A DNA stretch of 60,000 bases. Origin: Takakia lepidozioides (taxonomy: Eukaryota > Streptophyta > Takakiopsida > Takakiales > Takakiaceae). This document shows positions 42,601-54,747 of this stretch, piece by piece. Within the stretch, counting starts at the first letter, position 1. Each line of letters begins with the position of its first letter. The stretch spans positions 20,152,001 through 20,212,000 of the forward strand of contig CM060734.1 in the NCBI GenBank assembly GCA_030704615.1, given 5' to 3'. The notes beneath the pieces were generated by a model, which was given only the letters and a program-made list of their open reading frames with translations, was not told the DNA's origin and ran no database searches. A program made the translations under genes and the position numbers.

Positions 42601-45600
42601 ATTACTGAGTCCCAGTGCCTACCTTGGCCGCACAGTTGAGGATCTGCAGCTTGGTTTCATCAGCCTCCTTTGTGAACGAACCTCCCAGATATAGTAAGAC
42701 AACCGGCAACATTTGAGCAATGCGTGCACTGCTCAAGCTGTATTCGCCTACCATCCATATGACAACCGCACGAGCTTCTGAAACTTTCATGTGGTCGAGA
42801 ATCCGGACAAGGCGAGCAAACACCTGAAAATAGAGAATTCCTAGTAAACAATCAAAGTGGCCTGGATACTTATTTCTGTTGCTAGAAAGGCCAATTGGAA
42901 AGCAAGGTGACTAACTTCTGGTCTTTCTGACATATGCATTGTTTAAAGATCTACAGCAATCCAAGAAGTATACCCTAGCAGACCTTCCACTGATGCCCCT
43001 TCGAGACCACATCAAAACATGGTTGACCTGATAAGCAGGGTCTGGCTCATGTTGTACAGATCACCAACAGTTTAACTTGCTTTTGGTTGCAATGTGAAAT
43101 AAGCCATCTTTCTCCACAGAGTTGTATGTACCTCTTTGACAAAGTACCCAACTGAGGCCATGTGAATGAAGCTAACATGCTCTTCCTCCGGAAAGAGATA
43201 GAGAAACAGAGAAAGACTTCTATGGAATGCACAAGAAAATACTAACTTGCCTCTTCCTGCTCAGCTGGATGTTGTTGCACAATTGTCCGAAGTGCCAAAA
43301 CTGCTTGAGCCACAACTGCCCCTTCACGGGTTCCCTTTTCTTGCATTGAAGATTTCAGATCCCCATGGAGAGCCCTGCCTGTGGAACCTGTGCGACTCTC
43401 ATCCCCTATGGTGACGGCATCATCTACTCCAGTGGCATCAACAAGAGCTCCTCTAGCTAGCATCAGGAGACCTTCCACACAAGCGGATGCTACTGCCGGC
43501 AAGCGCACAGCACATCGCCCTATTGCGCTCACAGTATCTGCAGCAAACTGTCGGTCTGGGTCCCTCACATAGGCCTGCACCCGGAAACACAAAGCAGTTT
43601 TCATGACAACCTTCAGATATGGAAGTCAGAATGTACCATGAACTCTCTCCCTTCAATATATGCCTTCTCACTGTTCTTGTTTTGCACTTTTCCAACGTGA
43701 AAGGGACTTGCATCACTACAGCCACTGTGCTGCTACAGCAAAGGTGAAGGACTACAGAGTAGCAGAACAGGAATAGCATGGTTCAAGTGTTATGTCAACG
43801 CCACCTTTACATCCACACACAATCCTCTGCAGCAGGAATCCCGCCAGCTATGCAGAGGCACTCAGTTGCATACATGGTAGTTTAGTACCCCACAAACCGA
43901 TTGCAGGGAGGACTACGATACTCAGTTTCACACTCCAAGTCTGTGTATGTTACTCAGATTGTGAACCTATACCTGGAATTCTTGAAGTATGGAGTGAATG
44001 GATGATTCTGTGGCAATGAGAGTCAAGATGTCAAGCTTCAATCCACGAAGAGGCCCTGTGTCTGAGGAGCGGACAAAAAAATCCTCATAATGAGCTTCGA
44101 ACAGAGACGGGATTGCAGTCACAAATGTCGCTATGTTGGCCAGAACCTACAGTCATAGCATCAATCAATGAACCACAAATTACACCTTTGTTGGAGGTTG
44201 AGAAAGATCAACTTAAGCTCTCCAGTTCTTTAGCTGCGTCTATGCGCTCAGAATGAGAGAGTTACGTACAGGCTCCCATGATAAGGGAGGGAAGAGAGAG
44301 AGAGAGGTAGAAACGCACTATTCTTTTTACAGGGCAAAGCCAGACGATGCTTTCGACCTGCTTTCATCTTCTCGAACAGCACTTGATTCACTATGTGAGG
44401 GGGAGAGACAGAGAAATGAAATGAAATGGTACTTTATAAAACCCGCAGGAAGCTCAAAGAGCTTACGGGACAAGAAGAAGAAAGAAAAAAGAACAGAAAG
44501 GTGCCACAAACAGCCCAAAAGCAACTAAAGCTCAAGGGATTGTCTAAGAGTCAATGCTTCATGCAGCTAAGCTGCCAAGCATTTCTGATCCTGACACAGA
44601 GCACGAAGAAATGAAATGAAATGAAATGAAATGAAATGGTACGTTATAACGTCCGCGGAAAGCTCAAAGAGCTTATGGGACAAAATGGGAAAAAGAAGAG
44701 AGAGGAAACCAAACCAGAGCCAAAAAACAGCCCAAAAGCAACCTACTAAGAAATGAAATGAAATGGTGCTTTATAACGTCCGCGGAAAGCTCATAGAGCT
44801 TATGGGACAAAATGGAAAGAAAAACATGAGAGAGAAAACAGGAAACCAGAGATAGAGATAAGAACTATTGTTCGAGTGATAAGAAATGAAATGAAATGAA
44901 ATGGTGCTTTATAACGTCCGCGGAAAGCTCGTAGAGCTTATGGGACAAAATGGAAGAAAACATGAGAGAGGAACAAATCCAGAAACCACAATTAATGTTC
45001 TAGCGATTGTCTAAGGGTGAAGGCCTCGTGTAGGTAGGCTGCCACGCATTTTTGATCCTCATAGTGAAAGACATCAGTGAGAGTTTGGGTTCCACTGAAT
45101 AAACAGTGAAATCTCCCACGGATCTCGTAGTATAGAGGGCAGTAGAAGAAGAAGTGTTCTTCAGTTTCAATTTCCTTGCTGCGCACTATGCAAGCTGGAC
45201 ATAGGCGGTCCTCCCGTTGCAGGTTTTCCCATCTGCCAGTCTCTATCCGTAGGTTGTGGGAACCCACCCTGAACCGCCCCAATGCCCTCAAGAGGGAAGG
45301 AGATAAGGGTGCTGAAAGGTAATTTGGTCTCAAGATTCTATCATCGCGGAGCACCAAGAATATCTCTCATAGAAGTGGAGCTTTGTCGTGAGATTGGGTA
45401 GCATCCAAGTTCTCTTGACATGTAATTCCATAAGCTCTCTCCGAATGAGTCTGTTGCGGTCATGTCTGGATGTGATGTCCACCTCATCTGGGTTCATTGG
45501 TAATAGGAAAGCAGTAGAAAGTCCGTTACGTTGAAATAAACTGTCCACTCGAGCATACCAGGAGTTCCTGAAACCTGCAGCTTTGAGCCTCATAGATGTT

Positions 45601-48600
45601 GTGAGGGCCCTTGCCACTAGCCCTTTGGGTGGAAGGGCCTGCAATCTATGGAGAAAGATTGTAAGCCTGAAGAGGGCCTCGGATTGCAATGGTACACATG
45701 CGAACTCTGCACCTAGGATCTGAGATGGAGTTGTGCTCCTGGCGCCAAGCATTGCTTGGAGAAAAGATGACTGTAATGGTTCCAAATTCTTTTCCCACCA
45801 GGAGACAGGGACACCAGGTGCCCAGAACTCACAACCATAGATGGTAGCATGGCTGACGACGGTGTCAAACAGCCACTTTTTGGTCGGGGGATGCCGCAGA
45901 TGTATTTGCTTGCATTTGGCCTGAAGGCGGACGGAGGCCGCCTTACCTTTAGTCAACCTGTCCAAGGCAGTGGCTGCAAAGTGAAACTTGGGGGAGTGGA
46001 TAACCAGACCTAGGTACCGGTATGATTTCACAATCTCAATTTCCTGCTGGTTGAAGATGAATCTACGATCAGCCTGGCCATTGAAGACCATGATCTTGGT
46101 CTTGCTAAGATTGACCTGCATCCCATAGTCTTTGCAGAACTGTTCCAAAATTTTGAGATGGCGTTGCAGAAAGACCGGGGATTGTGCCAAAAGGGCAACA
46201 TCATCAGCATAGAGGAGATCTGATTGGGTTGGTCCCCCATCCAATGGGACTCCAACCCCATGGTTTTTTGATATGTAATTCTCCAAGGCGTCAATGTAGA
46301 TCCCGAACAGGGTAGGTGAAAGGGGGCAGCCCTGTTTGACTCCAATGTTGCTGTGGATCTCGGCTGAGAATTCACCAGCGACGTTGACCATGCCAGTGAC
46401 AATCTCATACATAGAAGAGATGGCACAAAGGATGTCTGGAGGGACTTCCACTCTATGGAGCCGTTGGAAGAGAAGGTCCCGAGGAACTGAATCAAAGGCT
46501 TTGTGAAAGTCCACGAAGCAAACATAGACCATTCTTTTGTCATAGCGTGCACTTTCCACCATAACTTGAAGAGTGAAGATGTGGTCAATAGTGGATCGGT
46601 TTCGACGGAAACCAGCCTGTCCCTCAGCACGAATGCGAGAGTACTCAGCCCAATCATCCAGTTCCATGGCCACTACTGCCCCAAACAGTTTAGCAAGTAA
46701 TGAGGACACCATGATAGTACGATAGAAAGAAAAACTTTATAACATCCTCAGGAAGCTCGAAGAGCTTATGGAATGAAAGAAAGCAGGAAAGAGGGAAAAT
46801 TGCACAAAGTAGAACACCAAGAAAAGAAAGAGAGAGAGGAGAGAAGAATCAATCTACTATGTCCAGGGGACAGAACGTACTCATAGGATGTTTGCCGTAG
46901 CCTTGTGGCGATAGACCCCATGCCCAGTTTGGACAGAAACATAGGGAATGGACACTACCATGACTTCTAGGAGAGAGAGAGAGAACTGGGGGGGAGGAGA
47001 ATACACACTTAGCTCAGAATCCTCAGGTTCCTTGCTTACCACGTACTGTGAATCATATGAAGATCGAAGAAGGAAGAGGAGAGGTTTCACTATTTTTCTC
47101 AGTTTCTCCTTCGAAGTAAAAATCCAATGCACACCAACACCCCCCATAACTACTGCACTGTTTTGGCTCCACAGCAATGGGGATGTACACTCCAGCAATC
47201 CTCGCACATCTGCTGGGATTTCAAACTCCTGGCTAGTGTCCTCCTGGAGATGCCCACCTCCAGTACTTTCCAATGATTCATCTAACTTTATACCCCAAGT
47301 AGTTTGAGGTCCCCAAATCACAGGCTCTCGAGAAGAACACCTGTTGCTATCCTCACCTGATCTGCCACCTGTCCACCTACTAGAAGAACCTGTATTAGAA
47401 AGCTTAGGTCTCCTATTTGGTCCCGCCTCCTCATCCTTGCTCTCACCATGCCCAGAGGAATTCTGTACAGTATCTCTCAGACCTCCGTGTCTAGCAACCG
47501 CATAGCGCATCAGGACATCCATTAGGACCACCTGACCCCACTCCTCAACATCGGGAAGCATTTCACATAGCTTGCAAAACCTGGGACCAAGAAGAGAGAG
47601 CTGGTCCGGGCACACCACAAGGAATGCTGCTGCCGCAGCACCCACCACCCCTGCTGAACTGTCACTCAGCAGCAAACATACAAGCTGCAACCCAGCAGTT
47701 CAGGTACTGCCTTTCCAAACAAGTTTCCATTGAACATCACAGAAAAATGCCAGGAGAGGGAAAAGTGTTTTTCCACATTTAATCCTGCAAGGTTCGGTAT
47801 GGATATGCCACTATAGGCCCCCAGAAATGTTACTTCATTGATACATCTACATTATACTTGCTCCATTGCTGGTGCAGACGCTGAATAGGTTTACTGCTAG
47901 AGGCTTTATAGAGGTCCATTGCTGAAAGTATACCAGCAAAAGACACACAAATTCTGAGCTCAGAGTTCTGGGACTAGCCATGATATGACATGGATTCAAT
48001 GAAATTTAAAAGTGATGAGTATTCAAGTTGTGCCACAAATGATGGGGAAGGAAACAGTCATGCTCAATTGCAAGTTCACTCGAGAAATAAAAACACTGCT
48101 TTGCAAGGGACGATTTACCTCTTCCAAAGCTTCTGCATGCTGTTCGCGGTCCAAAGCAAAAATTTTGGGAATTGCATGGGCTGCACAACGCCGTACATAT
48201 TGGGATGGATCCCTGGCACACTTGTTCACAGCCATAACCACAAGCGGTACTACGACGCGCACTCGGATGCCTGACATGGCTCGGAGAGACCACCCACGGA
48301 CAAGTGGGTTAAGATCAGAGAGATCTTTCTGGAAGCTGTTAATGGACAGCAATGCTTCATCAGGCCGCCTGCCAGAATACAAATACACATCCACAAGTGC
48401 ACTAAACGATGTGAGCCATTTGGAAATGGTACATGCAGGGCACCATACGTTGGAACTGGAGTAAGCAGGTGCCTCCAATCCTTACAGGTTCCCTTGCATA
48501 TTGCTCGGAGCTGAAACCACACTCAGACAGATTTACTCCTAAGGGCCACCAACATGGATACACTTTCCACTCAGCGGACAAGACAGATCTTGGACCGCTC

Positions 48601-50402
48601 AGACCTGCATAAATTAGAGACCCAAAGAAACAAGCAAGGATTTGCATGCCGACGGCTTCCCTGCCGGCTGGGGAGGCGGCATAGCCATCCCTGACAAGGA
48701 AGTTGCCTGGTTTTCCAAAGCCGGATGCACATTGAACCTCCACAGCCTTGCCAATTGAACTTCATGATTTCATGCCCTCCCCACCCGCTAACCGGACTAA
48801 GTCAGGGCCTTGGGTATGACCACTGGCTGCAAGTGTCCTGGTGGGTGCACATGCCGCCATCTCTCAGCTATGAGAAAGATGAGCTGTAGCTAGGAGAATT
48901 TGTGTCCCACTTACTAACAAGGGTTTGGATATTCGGCACCCTCGGTGTCCCATGTCTTAGGAAAAGGTCCAGCAAACCTTGGCATCTTGGAGTCACAAAT
49001 GCCCAAACCAGCAAATCAGATGAGAGAGATCTTTCTAGCAACAAAATGGAAATAAGTTGAAAATTAGGCTGCCTCCCAAAATGCAATTACATAACCAGAA
49101 GACTCTGCAGCAGAAAACAACCAAAATGACAATTCAACTTTTCACTTGAAAGAATAATTTGTAACCACAGTTTGAATTCTTTCAAAGTAGCTGCAGTCAA
49201 GCCAAAGCTGCAGCAGCCATTAGACAGTTTGAGATGGTTATGATGCAGTTTTATAATGGTCATGGTGGGCACGTGATGAGACTCCTATGCCTGTTTTTGA
49301 AGGGCAACCACAACTCCCTTCATCAAACTCTTGTTGGTGTTTTAGGCAGTTGAGGAATGATACACTCAACAAACTAACATCGGTGAAGGACAACACCAAG
49401 GAGCGCACTTTTCAGCATAATGCACGAGGTAGATGTAGACTAGCTTCTTCACCTCCAATGTCGTTGATGCCACATTCTTCACCACCTGCCATTCAGGAGA
49501 AGAGATTTTCAAAAAAATAGCACACAAAAGGGGGTTGCTGTTCAGAAAGGACAGCACAGTACCCAGAAACCTACATTTCCAATGGCCTCCCCATGGGTTG
49601 TGAGGATAACCCATCGGCGCAGGACATACTTGTCAGAGAGGGATTTCATCCTTTAAGGGGCCATGCTACCCTTTCAATTAAAAGCCATGATTAAAAACAA
49701 ACCTCCAGTTTCAAAGTTGTGGAAAGACCTCTTAATGTCGTTGAAAACCGCGGAGCCTAATTGAAAAGATGTTCAGCCAATACATGCAGAAATATGCCAC
49801 GAAGGATAGTTGAAATGCAAAGCCCTGGCTACCCTCAAGTTTCAAAGTTGTGGAAAGAGCTCTTAATGGCATTGAAAACCATGGAGCCTAATTGAAAGAT
49901 ATTCAGCAAATACATATAGAAATCTGCCACAGAGGATAGTTGAACTGCAAAGCCCGGGCTACGATTGAGAATACCCATATCACTCCACCGACGTGGAGGG
50001 CTTTTATTACATGGGTTGTACCAAGAGGATGATTGCTGAGAGAATGTTGATAGGTGTAACACATATGTCCGAGCAAGAGTCCAGCTTCATCGAACTACAT
50101 GGCAGACAGAATACCACTGGATTCAATAAGACAGAACCAGCTATGTCTTTCATGGAACAATACAGTGGGTCTGTGTGTTCACCAACCTGTGGGAAAAAAT
50201 TAGACACATCACGGCCCTGCGATACCAAGGCAATCAAGCGTTTCATGCCCTGGGCCTTCTCAGCTTCAAACTTGCTGTCCAGAAGCATGGCAATGTTGGC
50301 ATCTTCAGGATCGTCGTACAGATATGCATCTGTTCCTACTCTGCTCATCAACGCTGTTGCTCTTGTCAGCGACGCCGCCGTACTTACAAATTGAGGAAGC
50401 AT
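39651..50402 (-). CDS. AP3B: AP-3 complex subunit beta (multi-exon)
   Basis: Large adaptin of the AP-3 vesicle coat, acting at endosome/trans-Golgi membranes in sorting to vacuole or lysosome. Exons on the minus strand: 50187-50402 (MLPQFVSTA, RVGTDAYLYDDPED, VSNFFPQ), 49409-49485 (KKLVYIYLVHYAE), 48119-48368 (DEALLSINSFQKDL, KCARDPSQYVRRCAA), 47040-47686 (SAGVVGAAAAAFL, LLRSSYDSQYV), 43973-44146 (ATFVTAIPSLFEAHYEDFF), 43251-43574 (DPDRQFAADTVSAIGRC), 42623-42833 (EARAVVIWMVGEYS), 40737-42094 (FLPGSMSHIVQHTAPGYRPLP, then an acidic Ser-rich hinge), 40314-40586 and a last exon 39651 to about 39970 (KVNCEDTIFGLNLL). All residues align with plant AP-3 beta. The intron 44147-47039 carries LINE copy 2. 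The junction of the last two exons is not settled. Confidence 0.9.
44413..44879 (-). repeat. Nested LINE 3'-end stubs (three)
   Basis: On the minus strand three successive LINE 3' ends occur, each with a (CATTT)n tail: tails at about 44413, 44607 and 44749, each followed by the conserved TATAACGTCCGCGGAAAGCTC-type 3' UTR. The first is more diverged and includes part of the ORF end; the others are cut within the 3' UTR. They lie in an AP-3 beta intron directly beside LINE copy 2. Confidence 0.85.
44880..46715 (-). mobile_element. LINE copy 2 (5' truncated), in AP-3 beta intron
   Basis: Nearly identical to LINE copy 1 but inverted and about 145 bp longer at the 5' end. It has SLLAKLFGAVV, AEGQAGFRRNRSTIDHIFTLQ, FHKAFDSVPRD, GVKQGCPLSP and YADDVALLA. 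A 1-base deletion near 45366 (TATCGAGAG in copy 1, TATGAGAG here) splits the frame into 45330-46712 and 44992-45357. The tail is (CATTT)n at 44880-44903. It lies in the same orientation as the host gene. Confidence 0.9.
46728..46800 (-). repeat. Further LINE 3'-end stub at the 5' side of LINE copy 2
   Basis: AAACTTTATAACATCCTCAG and GAAGCTCGAAGAGCTTATGG match the LINE 3' UTR, so copy 2 lies between LINE 3'-end fragments on both sides. Confidence 0.7.
49704..49965. repeat. Tandem duplication of 131 bp in an AP-3 beta intron
   Basis: TTTCAAAGTTGTGGAAAG and following sequence recur with a 131-bp offset (about 49709 and 49840), including GAGCCTAATTGAAAAGAT and GGATAGTTGAA. No coding content. Confidence 0.85.
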
Positions 50403-50889
50403 GATGCCTATCAATAATCACTTCTACTACCAGTGTGAGCTTGCGAATGAAGGAACTTAACACAGTGGCACCCAGACAGATATTCTCGACGAGGATACTG
50501 GATCCAAATTCTTGATGTTCACCCCCGACCTCCATCACAACCTCATCGCATAACCCATTGACCTCATATACATCTAGACACCTGCAATTTCTCAAATGTC
50601 TTCATGTCAGTGATGGTCTCTCCGATCGTGAGCCGAACAAGTGATTGCTTGGCTACTACTTGTAACATTGCGATCCCAACAGAGCAAGCAGCTCACGGAT
50701 TCAACTTCTTCTTCGCTCAATCCAGCGCCGCACTTCTCTACCTTCCAAGGCGGAACTTTGAGCAAGTTGTAAATCCTTGGAATTAGGCTGCCTGTGGGTT
50801 GGAACTCAAGACCTTCTACTCGGCATGTTCAAAATGTCTGATATATATATTATATTATATATGTATTATATGTATATCAATATATGAAT
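50403..50889. other. Upstream region of AP-3 beta
   Basis: No gene is supported. Short minus-strand ORFs exist but have no recognisable domain. It presumably contains the AP-3 beta promoter and 5' UTR. Confidence 0.35.
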
Positions 50890-51130
50890 CGAGACGTTTG
50901 TTTTGTTTTGTTTTGTTTTGTTTGTTTTTCTGTTTTGTCACGTTGAGATGTCCCAAACCGCGGGGGGCCCGCCCCTGTGCTTACTACCTACTGTTCGAAA
51001 GCCCTCAATGAGGAGGAGGGGTGCATGGGCTTGGTCTCATGATTCTTGGACCCGCGGTGTGGGAGATGTGGAATTTCAACTAATTTGGGTCACTGTAAAT
51101 TCACTAAAAATAGCAAAGTGGGCATTCCTT
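50890..51130 (+). repeat. Dispersed repeat R1, copy at 50.9 kb
   Basis: A (GTTTT)n run, then TGAGATGTCCCAAACCGCGG, CTTGGTCTCATGATTCTTGG and GTGTGGGAGATGTGGAATTT. The same order of blocks occurs at 53390-53750, and part of it at 32535-32620. Confidence 0.85.
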
Positions 51131-52022
51131 CGACAATGGTTGGAGCCTCGACATGAGAGATATAAAGGGAAAGGTCTCTGGTTCAAATCTGGTCGTAGGC
51201 TTTGAGGGAAAAAAATGATTAGATATGGCTTGCTTCATATATCACTACAATACAAGCTGGGCTTTTCGACTCTGTATTTGAGTCGTTTGCGACATTTTTA
51301 CTCCCAGCCTCCATAGTCGAACATGCGTGACAAAGGTCGAGTCGTTTCAGTCAAGCAGTCGAATCCAGATGCCAGGTTCTGACAGTGAAATGTGACAGTA
51401 AAACCTAGGGGGACGTGTAATAAAGTGATTGTACCACAGTGTGACGTGGATGGCTATGACATGGCTATAACGTGTAGTAAAGTGGTTTAACTGCATTATG
51501 ACATGGATGCATGACGTGTAGTAAAATGGTTCTACTGTAGTATGACGTGGATGCATGACGTGTACCTAGTATATATATATACATAAATATATAATATGGT
51601 TTATATCTAAATATATAAATATATATAAGGATTTTTGTTTAATGTTTGGTTTTATTGTTTTTATTTATTACTGTTATTTGTTTTTTCATTTATTTTCATT
51701 TTATATCTATATAAATATGAATTATTGGGTTTTGTATTTAAATTTATTGATTCGTTGCACTGCATTGAAAATATATTACAAATACAGTAAAACATAGAAT
51801 ACAAATACATGGCAGGAATCAAAAACATTTGGATGGCTCAAAAACTGGTTTATATCAAGAGTGTTTTTAAAACAAGTTTTGGCCACATTCTACAGATGAC
51901 CAAGATGAGGGCTATGTTGCCATATCCATAGATCACTGCCCAAGTGACGTCATTGAGTAAGGAAAATCTGATGTGCAGCTAGGTAAAGCACTATTGTGGA
52001 CATGTCAAGAGAACATCAGAAA
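51131..52022. other. AT-rich intergenic with short tandem repeats
   Basis: From 51412 to 51570 a 55-60 bp unit (TGTAGTAAAGTGGTT with GACGTGGATGCATGACGTG) is repeated about three times. The rest is AT-rich with TATATA runs. No gene seen. Confidence 0.6.
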
Positions 52023-52590
52023 TCATTTTGAGAATGAATTCAGGAACTTGTAGTTCTTGAGAATGATGGTGTCAGCTACCATGTCACCCAAAGTGACATC
52101 CACTTGATCCAGGGCTGCCTTCACAAACATATCCACCAATGCAGTGTTTAGAGTGACATATAGTGATACAATTCCAGCTTTAAAGATGTCACCATGGACC
52201 TTTGTGCCCATTTTAGGGCCGCCAAGCTCACATTTGCCGTAGATGTACACCAAAGGAATGTTCAGGATGACATCTAGTACAATTCCAGCTTTGATAATGT
52301 CACCATGAACCTCTTTGCCCCTTCCCAGGGTTGCTAGGCTCGCATATGCATATTACAAACACAAATGAATATGACTTGGTCTGGGTTCATCCCTTCCCAC
52401 ATCATTTGCTCTTAGGTTTCCAAAGCCTTAATCCCATACCCATGCTGCACATACCTTGCAATCATGGCACTCCAAAACACCACATCTCGTTCAGCCATAT
52501 TCGAACTCTCTCTTCGCATCAGGCTTGCTGCACCCACATTTGGCATACATGTCCACCAAGGCAGAGTTCAGAATGACAACTGGCATGCAC
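52023..52590 (-). pseudogene. Degenerate PPR-protein remnant
   Basis: Minus-strand reading gives PPR-like pieces: NSALVDMYAKCG near 52540-52580, and GTKVHGDIFKAGIVSLYVTL then NTALVDMFVKAA near 52110-52230. These are characteristic of plant PLS-type pentatricopeptide proteins. The frame is broken and parts are duplicated (TACAATTCCAGCTTT occurs twice, about 105 bp apart). No functional ORF. Confidence 0.55.
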
Positions 52591-53204
52591 TCTCTTGGCA
52601 AGAATAGCTGAAGGAGCAGGGGTGGAATGTGGGTTCAGATTCATGCAAGAGGGCATTCGGCTTCCTATACCTTCCACGATCAGATCATATCGTCAACCTA
52701 CATCTGAAACTATGGATCAGTTCAGCTCGACTTCATACCATACCGATAAACTAAGCACTCCACACTGCTTTCTAGTACAAATCGACACCCTACCTTTGCT
52801 GACTTATGTACACAATAATCTTAGTGTCATGTCAACGAGGACCTATGAATTGTACTTCTAGCCATCGCTAGTTTAGATACTTTGTACACCTTGAGAGAGT
52901 TTCTGAACCGAAAGATTCTCTCTCACTATCCATTGACTTCAGCTTTCAGTGCTCACCCTACACATGCCATGATGGACTAGTCTCTTCTAAACACCAAGCA
53001 CATGTTCAGCCCTACCATACATGCTCTTAGTTCAGAAAAAAATGAAACCCATGACGCCCTTACACTTCAAACGGAGATCGCTTCAAGCACAAAATTACCT
53101 ATGATTCTTTGCCCTGCCCCTTATAAACCAAGGAAACAATTCAGCAGATTCAGATACTTAGCTCCCTCTCTTGCATGAGTGCATAAGGAACATATATTGA
53201 TGCA
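52591..53204. other. Intergenic, no gene recognised
   Basis: Contains only short ORFs without recognisable domains. Confidence 0.4.
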
Positions 53205-53370
53205 CTTGGACTTAGATGACATTGGACACTTGGGCCAACGGCACAAGCTACCCTGGAGGTCATACTTGGGCCTAGACATAGGAGATGCACTTGAATGCAT
53301 AGGAGATTGCACTTGGGCTTACATGACCCTGGACACTTGGGCCAACGGCACAGGCTACCCTAGTCAATAT
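53205..53370 (+). repeat. Tandem repeat R2 (about 105-bp unit), block 1
   Basis: GGACACTTGGGCCAACGGCA occurs at about 53225 and 53330, with CTTAGATGACATT/CTTACATGACCCT before it and AGGCTACCCTAG after. It recurs at 54130-54275. Confidence 0.8.
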
Positions 53371-53389
53371 ATGAAGGAAGCCAATTTGT

Positions 53390-53750
53390 TTGTTTTGTTT
53401 TGTTTAGTTTTGTAGCGTCGTTGAGATCTCCCAAACTGCGGAGCCCCAGCCCTCGTGCTTAGTGCCGTTGGAAAGCCCTCGATGAGGAGGGGTGCACCGA
53501 CTTGGTCTCATAATTTTTGGACCCACGGTGTGGGAGATATGGAATTTGGAGTACTTTTGGTCGCTGGAAATTCGGGAAAAATAGTAAAGTGGGCTTTTTT
53601 GGAGAAGTGATTGGCCCTTCACGTGGGAGATTTGGAATTTCAAGTACTTTTGGTCGCCATAAATTCGCGAAAAATAGCAAAGTGGATATATCCATATATG
53701 AAGCCTCGACGGGAGAGATTGCAAAAATAGCAAAGAACAATGACGTGGAC
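53390..53750 (+). repeat. Dispersed repeat R1, copy at 53.5 kb (with internal duplication)
   Basis: Begins with (GTTTT)n and TGAGATCTCCCAAACTGCGG. The GTGGGAGATATGGAATTT block is followed by a second, similar block at about 53622, so the unit is partly duplicated. A 234-aa minus-strand ORF across it is a by-product. Confidence 0.85.
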
Positions 53751-54129
53751 TAGCTTGAGCAAGGGTTCCACTGTCAGGGCTAGTGGGGGACCATGAAGTC
53801 TCCCCACTCACAAGCATTGAGGATGCGTTGCAGTCGTGGCAATCATTGTTGTCTCCACTCCTACCCGACAAAGAGAGTGACAAGCTTGACTTTGTGGGCC
53901 TTGGCACAAGCTGCAACTCCATGCTAGTGGCTTCACTAGGTTCAGCTGCATCCCTTGTCATCACCCCTACACTAATGGCTGAGGTTTGAGGTGGCCCTGG
54001 ACCAGCAGGTCCATCAACATCAACCAGTGAGCAGATAGCATAGGAGACGCACATGGGAGATGCCCTTGAATACATCGGAGACACACTGGCATACGTAGAA
54101 AATTTCACTTGGTTTTAGATTTCAATTCT
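53751..54129. other. Intergenic, no gene supported
   Basis: A 68-aa plus-strand ORF (53783-53989) has no recognisable domain. Nothing else seen. Confidence 0.35.
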
Positions 54130-54275
54130 TCACACATGGGCCAACGACACAGGCTACCGAGGTCGCACTTGGGCCTCGACATAGGAGACGCACTTGGATA
54201 CATAGGGGATTGCACTTGGACTTAGATGACATTGGACACTTGGGCCAACGGCATAGGCTACCCTAGTATATTTTA
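54130..54275 (+). repeat. Tandem repeat R2, block 2
   Basis: Two further units with GGGCCAACGACACAGGCTACC and TTGGGCCAACGGCATAGG at about 105-bp spacing, about 0.9 kb from block 1. Confidence 0.75.
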
Positions 54276-54747
54276 AAGGCCCGGGAGTTAAACCCCATAA
54301 CTTTATAGAAAATCAAGGAAAAAATAACCTTGAGTGAAACAAAGGTCATGAAGTCAAATAAAGGGGACTCTACCCCGTGACCGTTCACAATTGGTGAGAA
54401 AGAAGGAAAGAGAAGAGCATGAAGAATATGATGGATAGGAAAGAGCGTCTAAGCCTGCGAATCAGAAGCTATCTTTTTCTTCGCTTAGAAGGCTCAAAAG
54501 AAAGTTGAGCCCTCGACTTGCAACATTATTTTAATTAATTCTGGACTTTTGGCTTAAATCCGGACTAAACTTAATATATATTTGAATTAAAATTAATTGA
54601 AATATTAATAATATCATGGTGTAATGTGTGATTGAACTTTGTGAAATTACAGGTGATATCATGCTTATTTCAAAATGTGTCATATAAGAGGTCCATTTGA
54701 CATTGAAGTGCTTGTGAAGTAGCAGTATTGGATGTGACAAGAGCAAT
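54276..54747. other. AT-rich intergenic, nothing recognised
   Basis: No coding or repeat structure that I can support. Confidence 0.4.

Noticed and set aside
53404-54108. 234-aa minus-strand ORF
   Set aside because: It spans two repeat blocks of R1 and translates them; no domain and low complexity.
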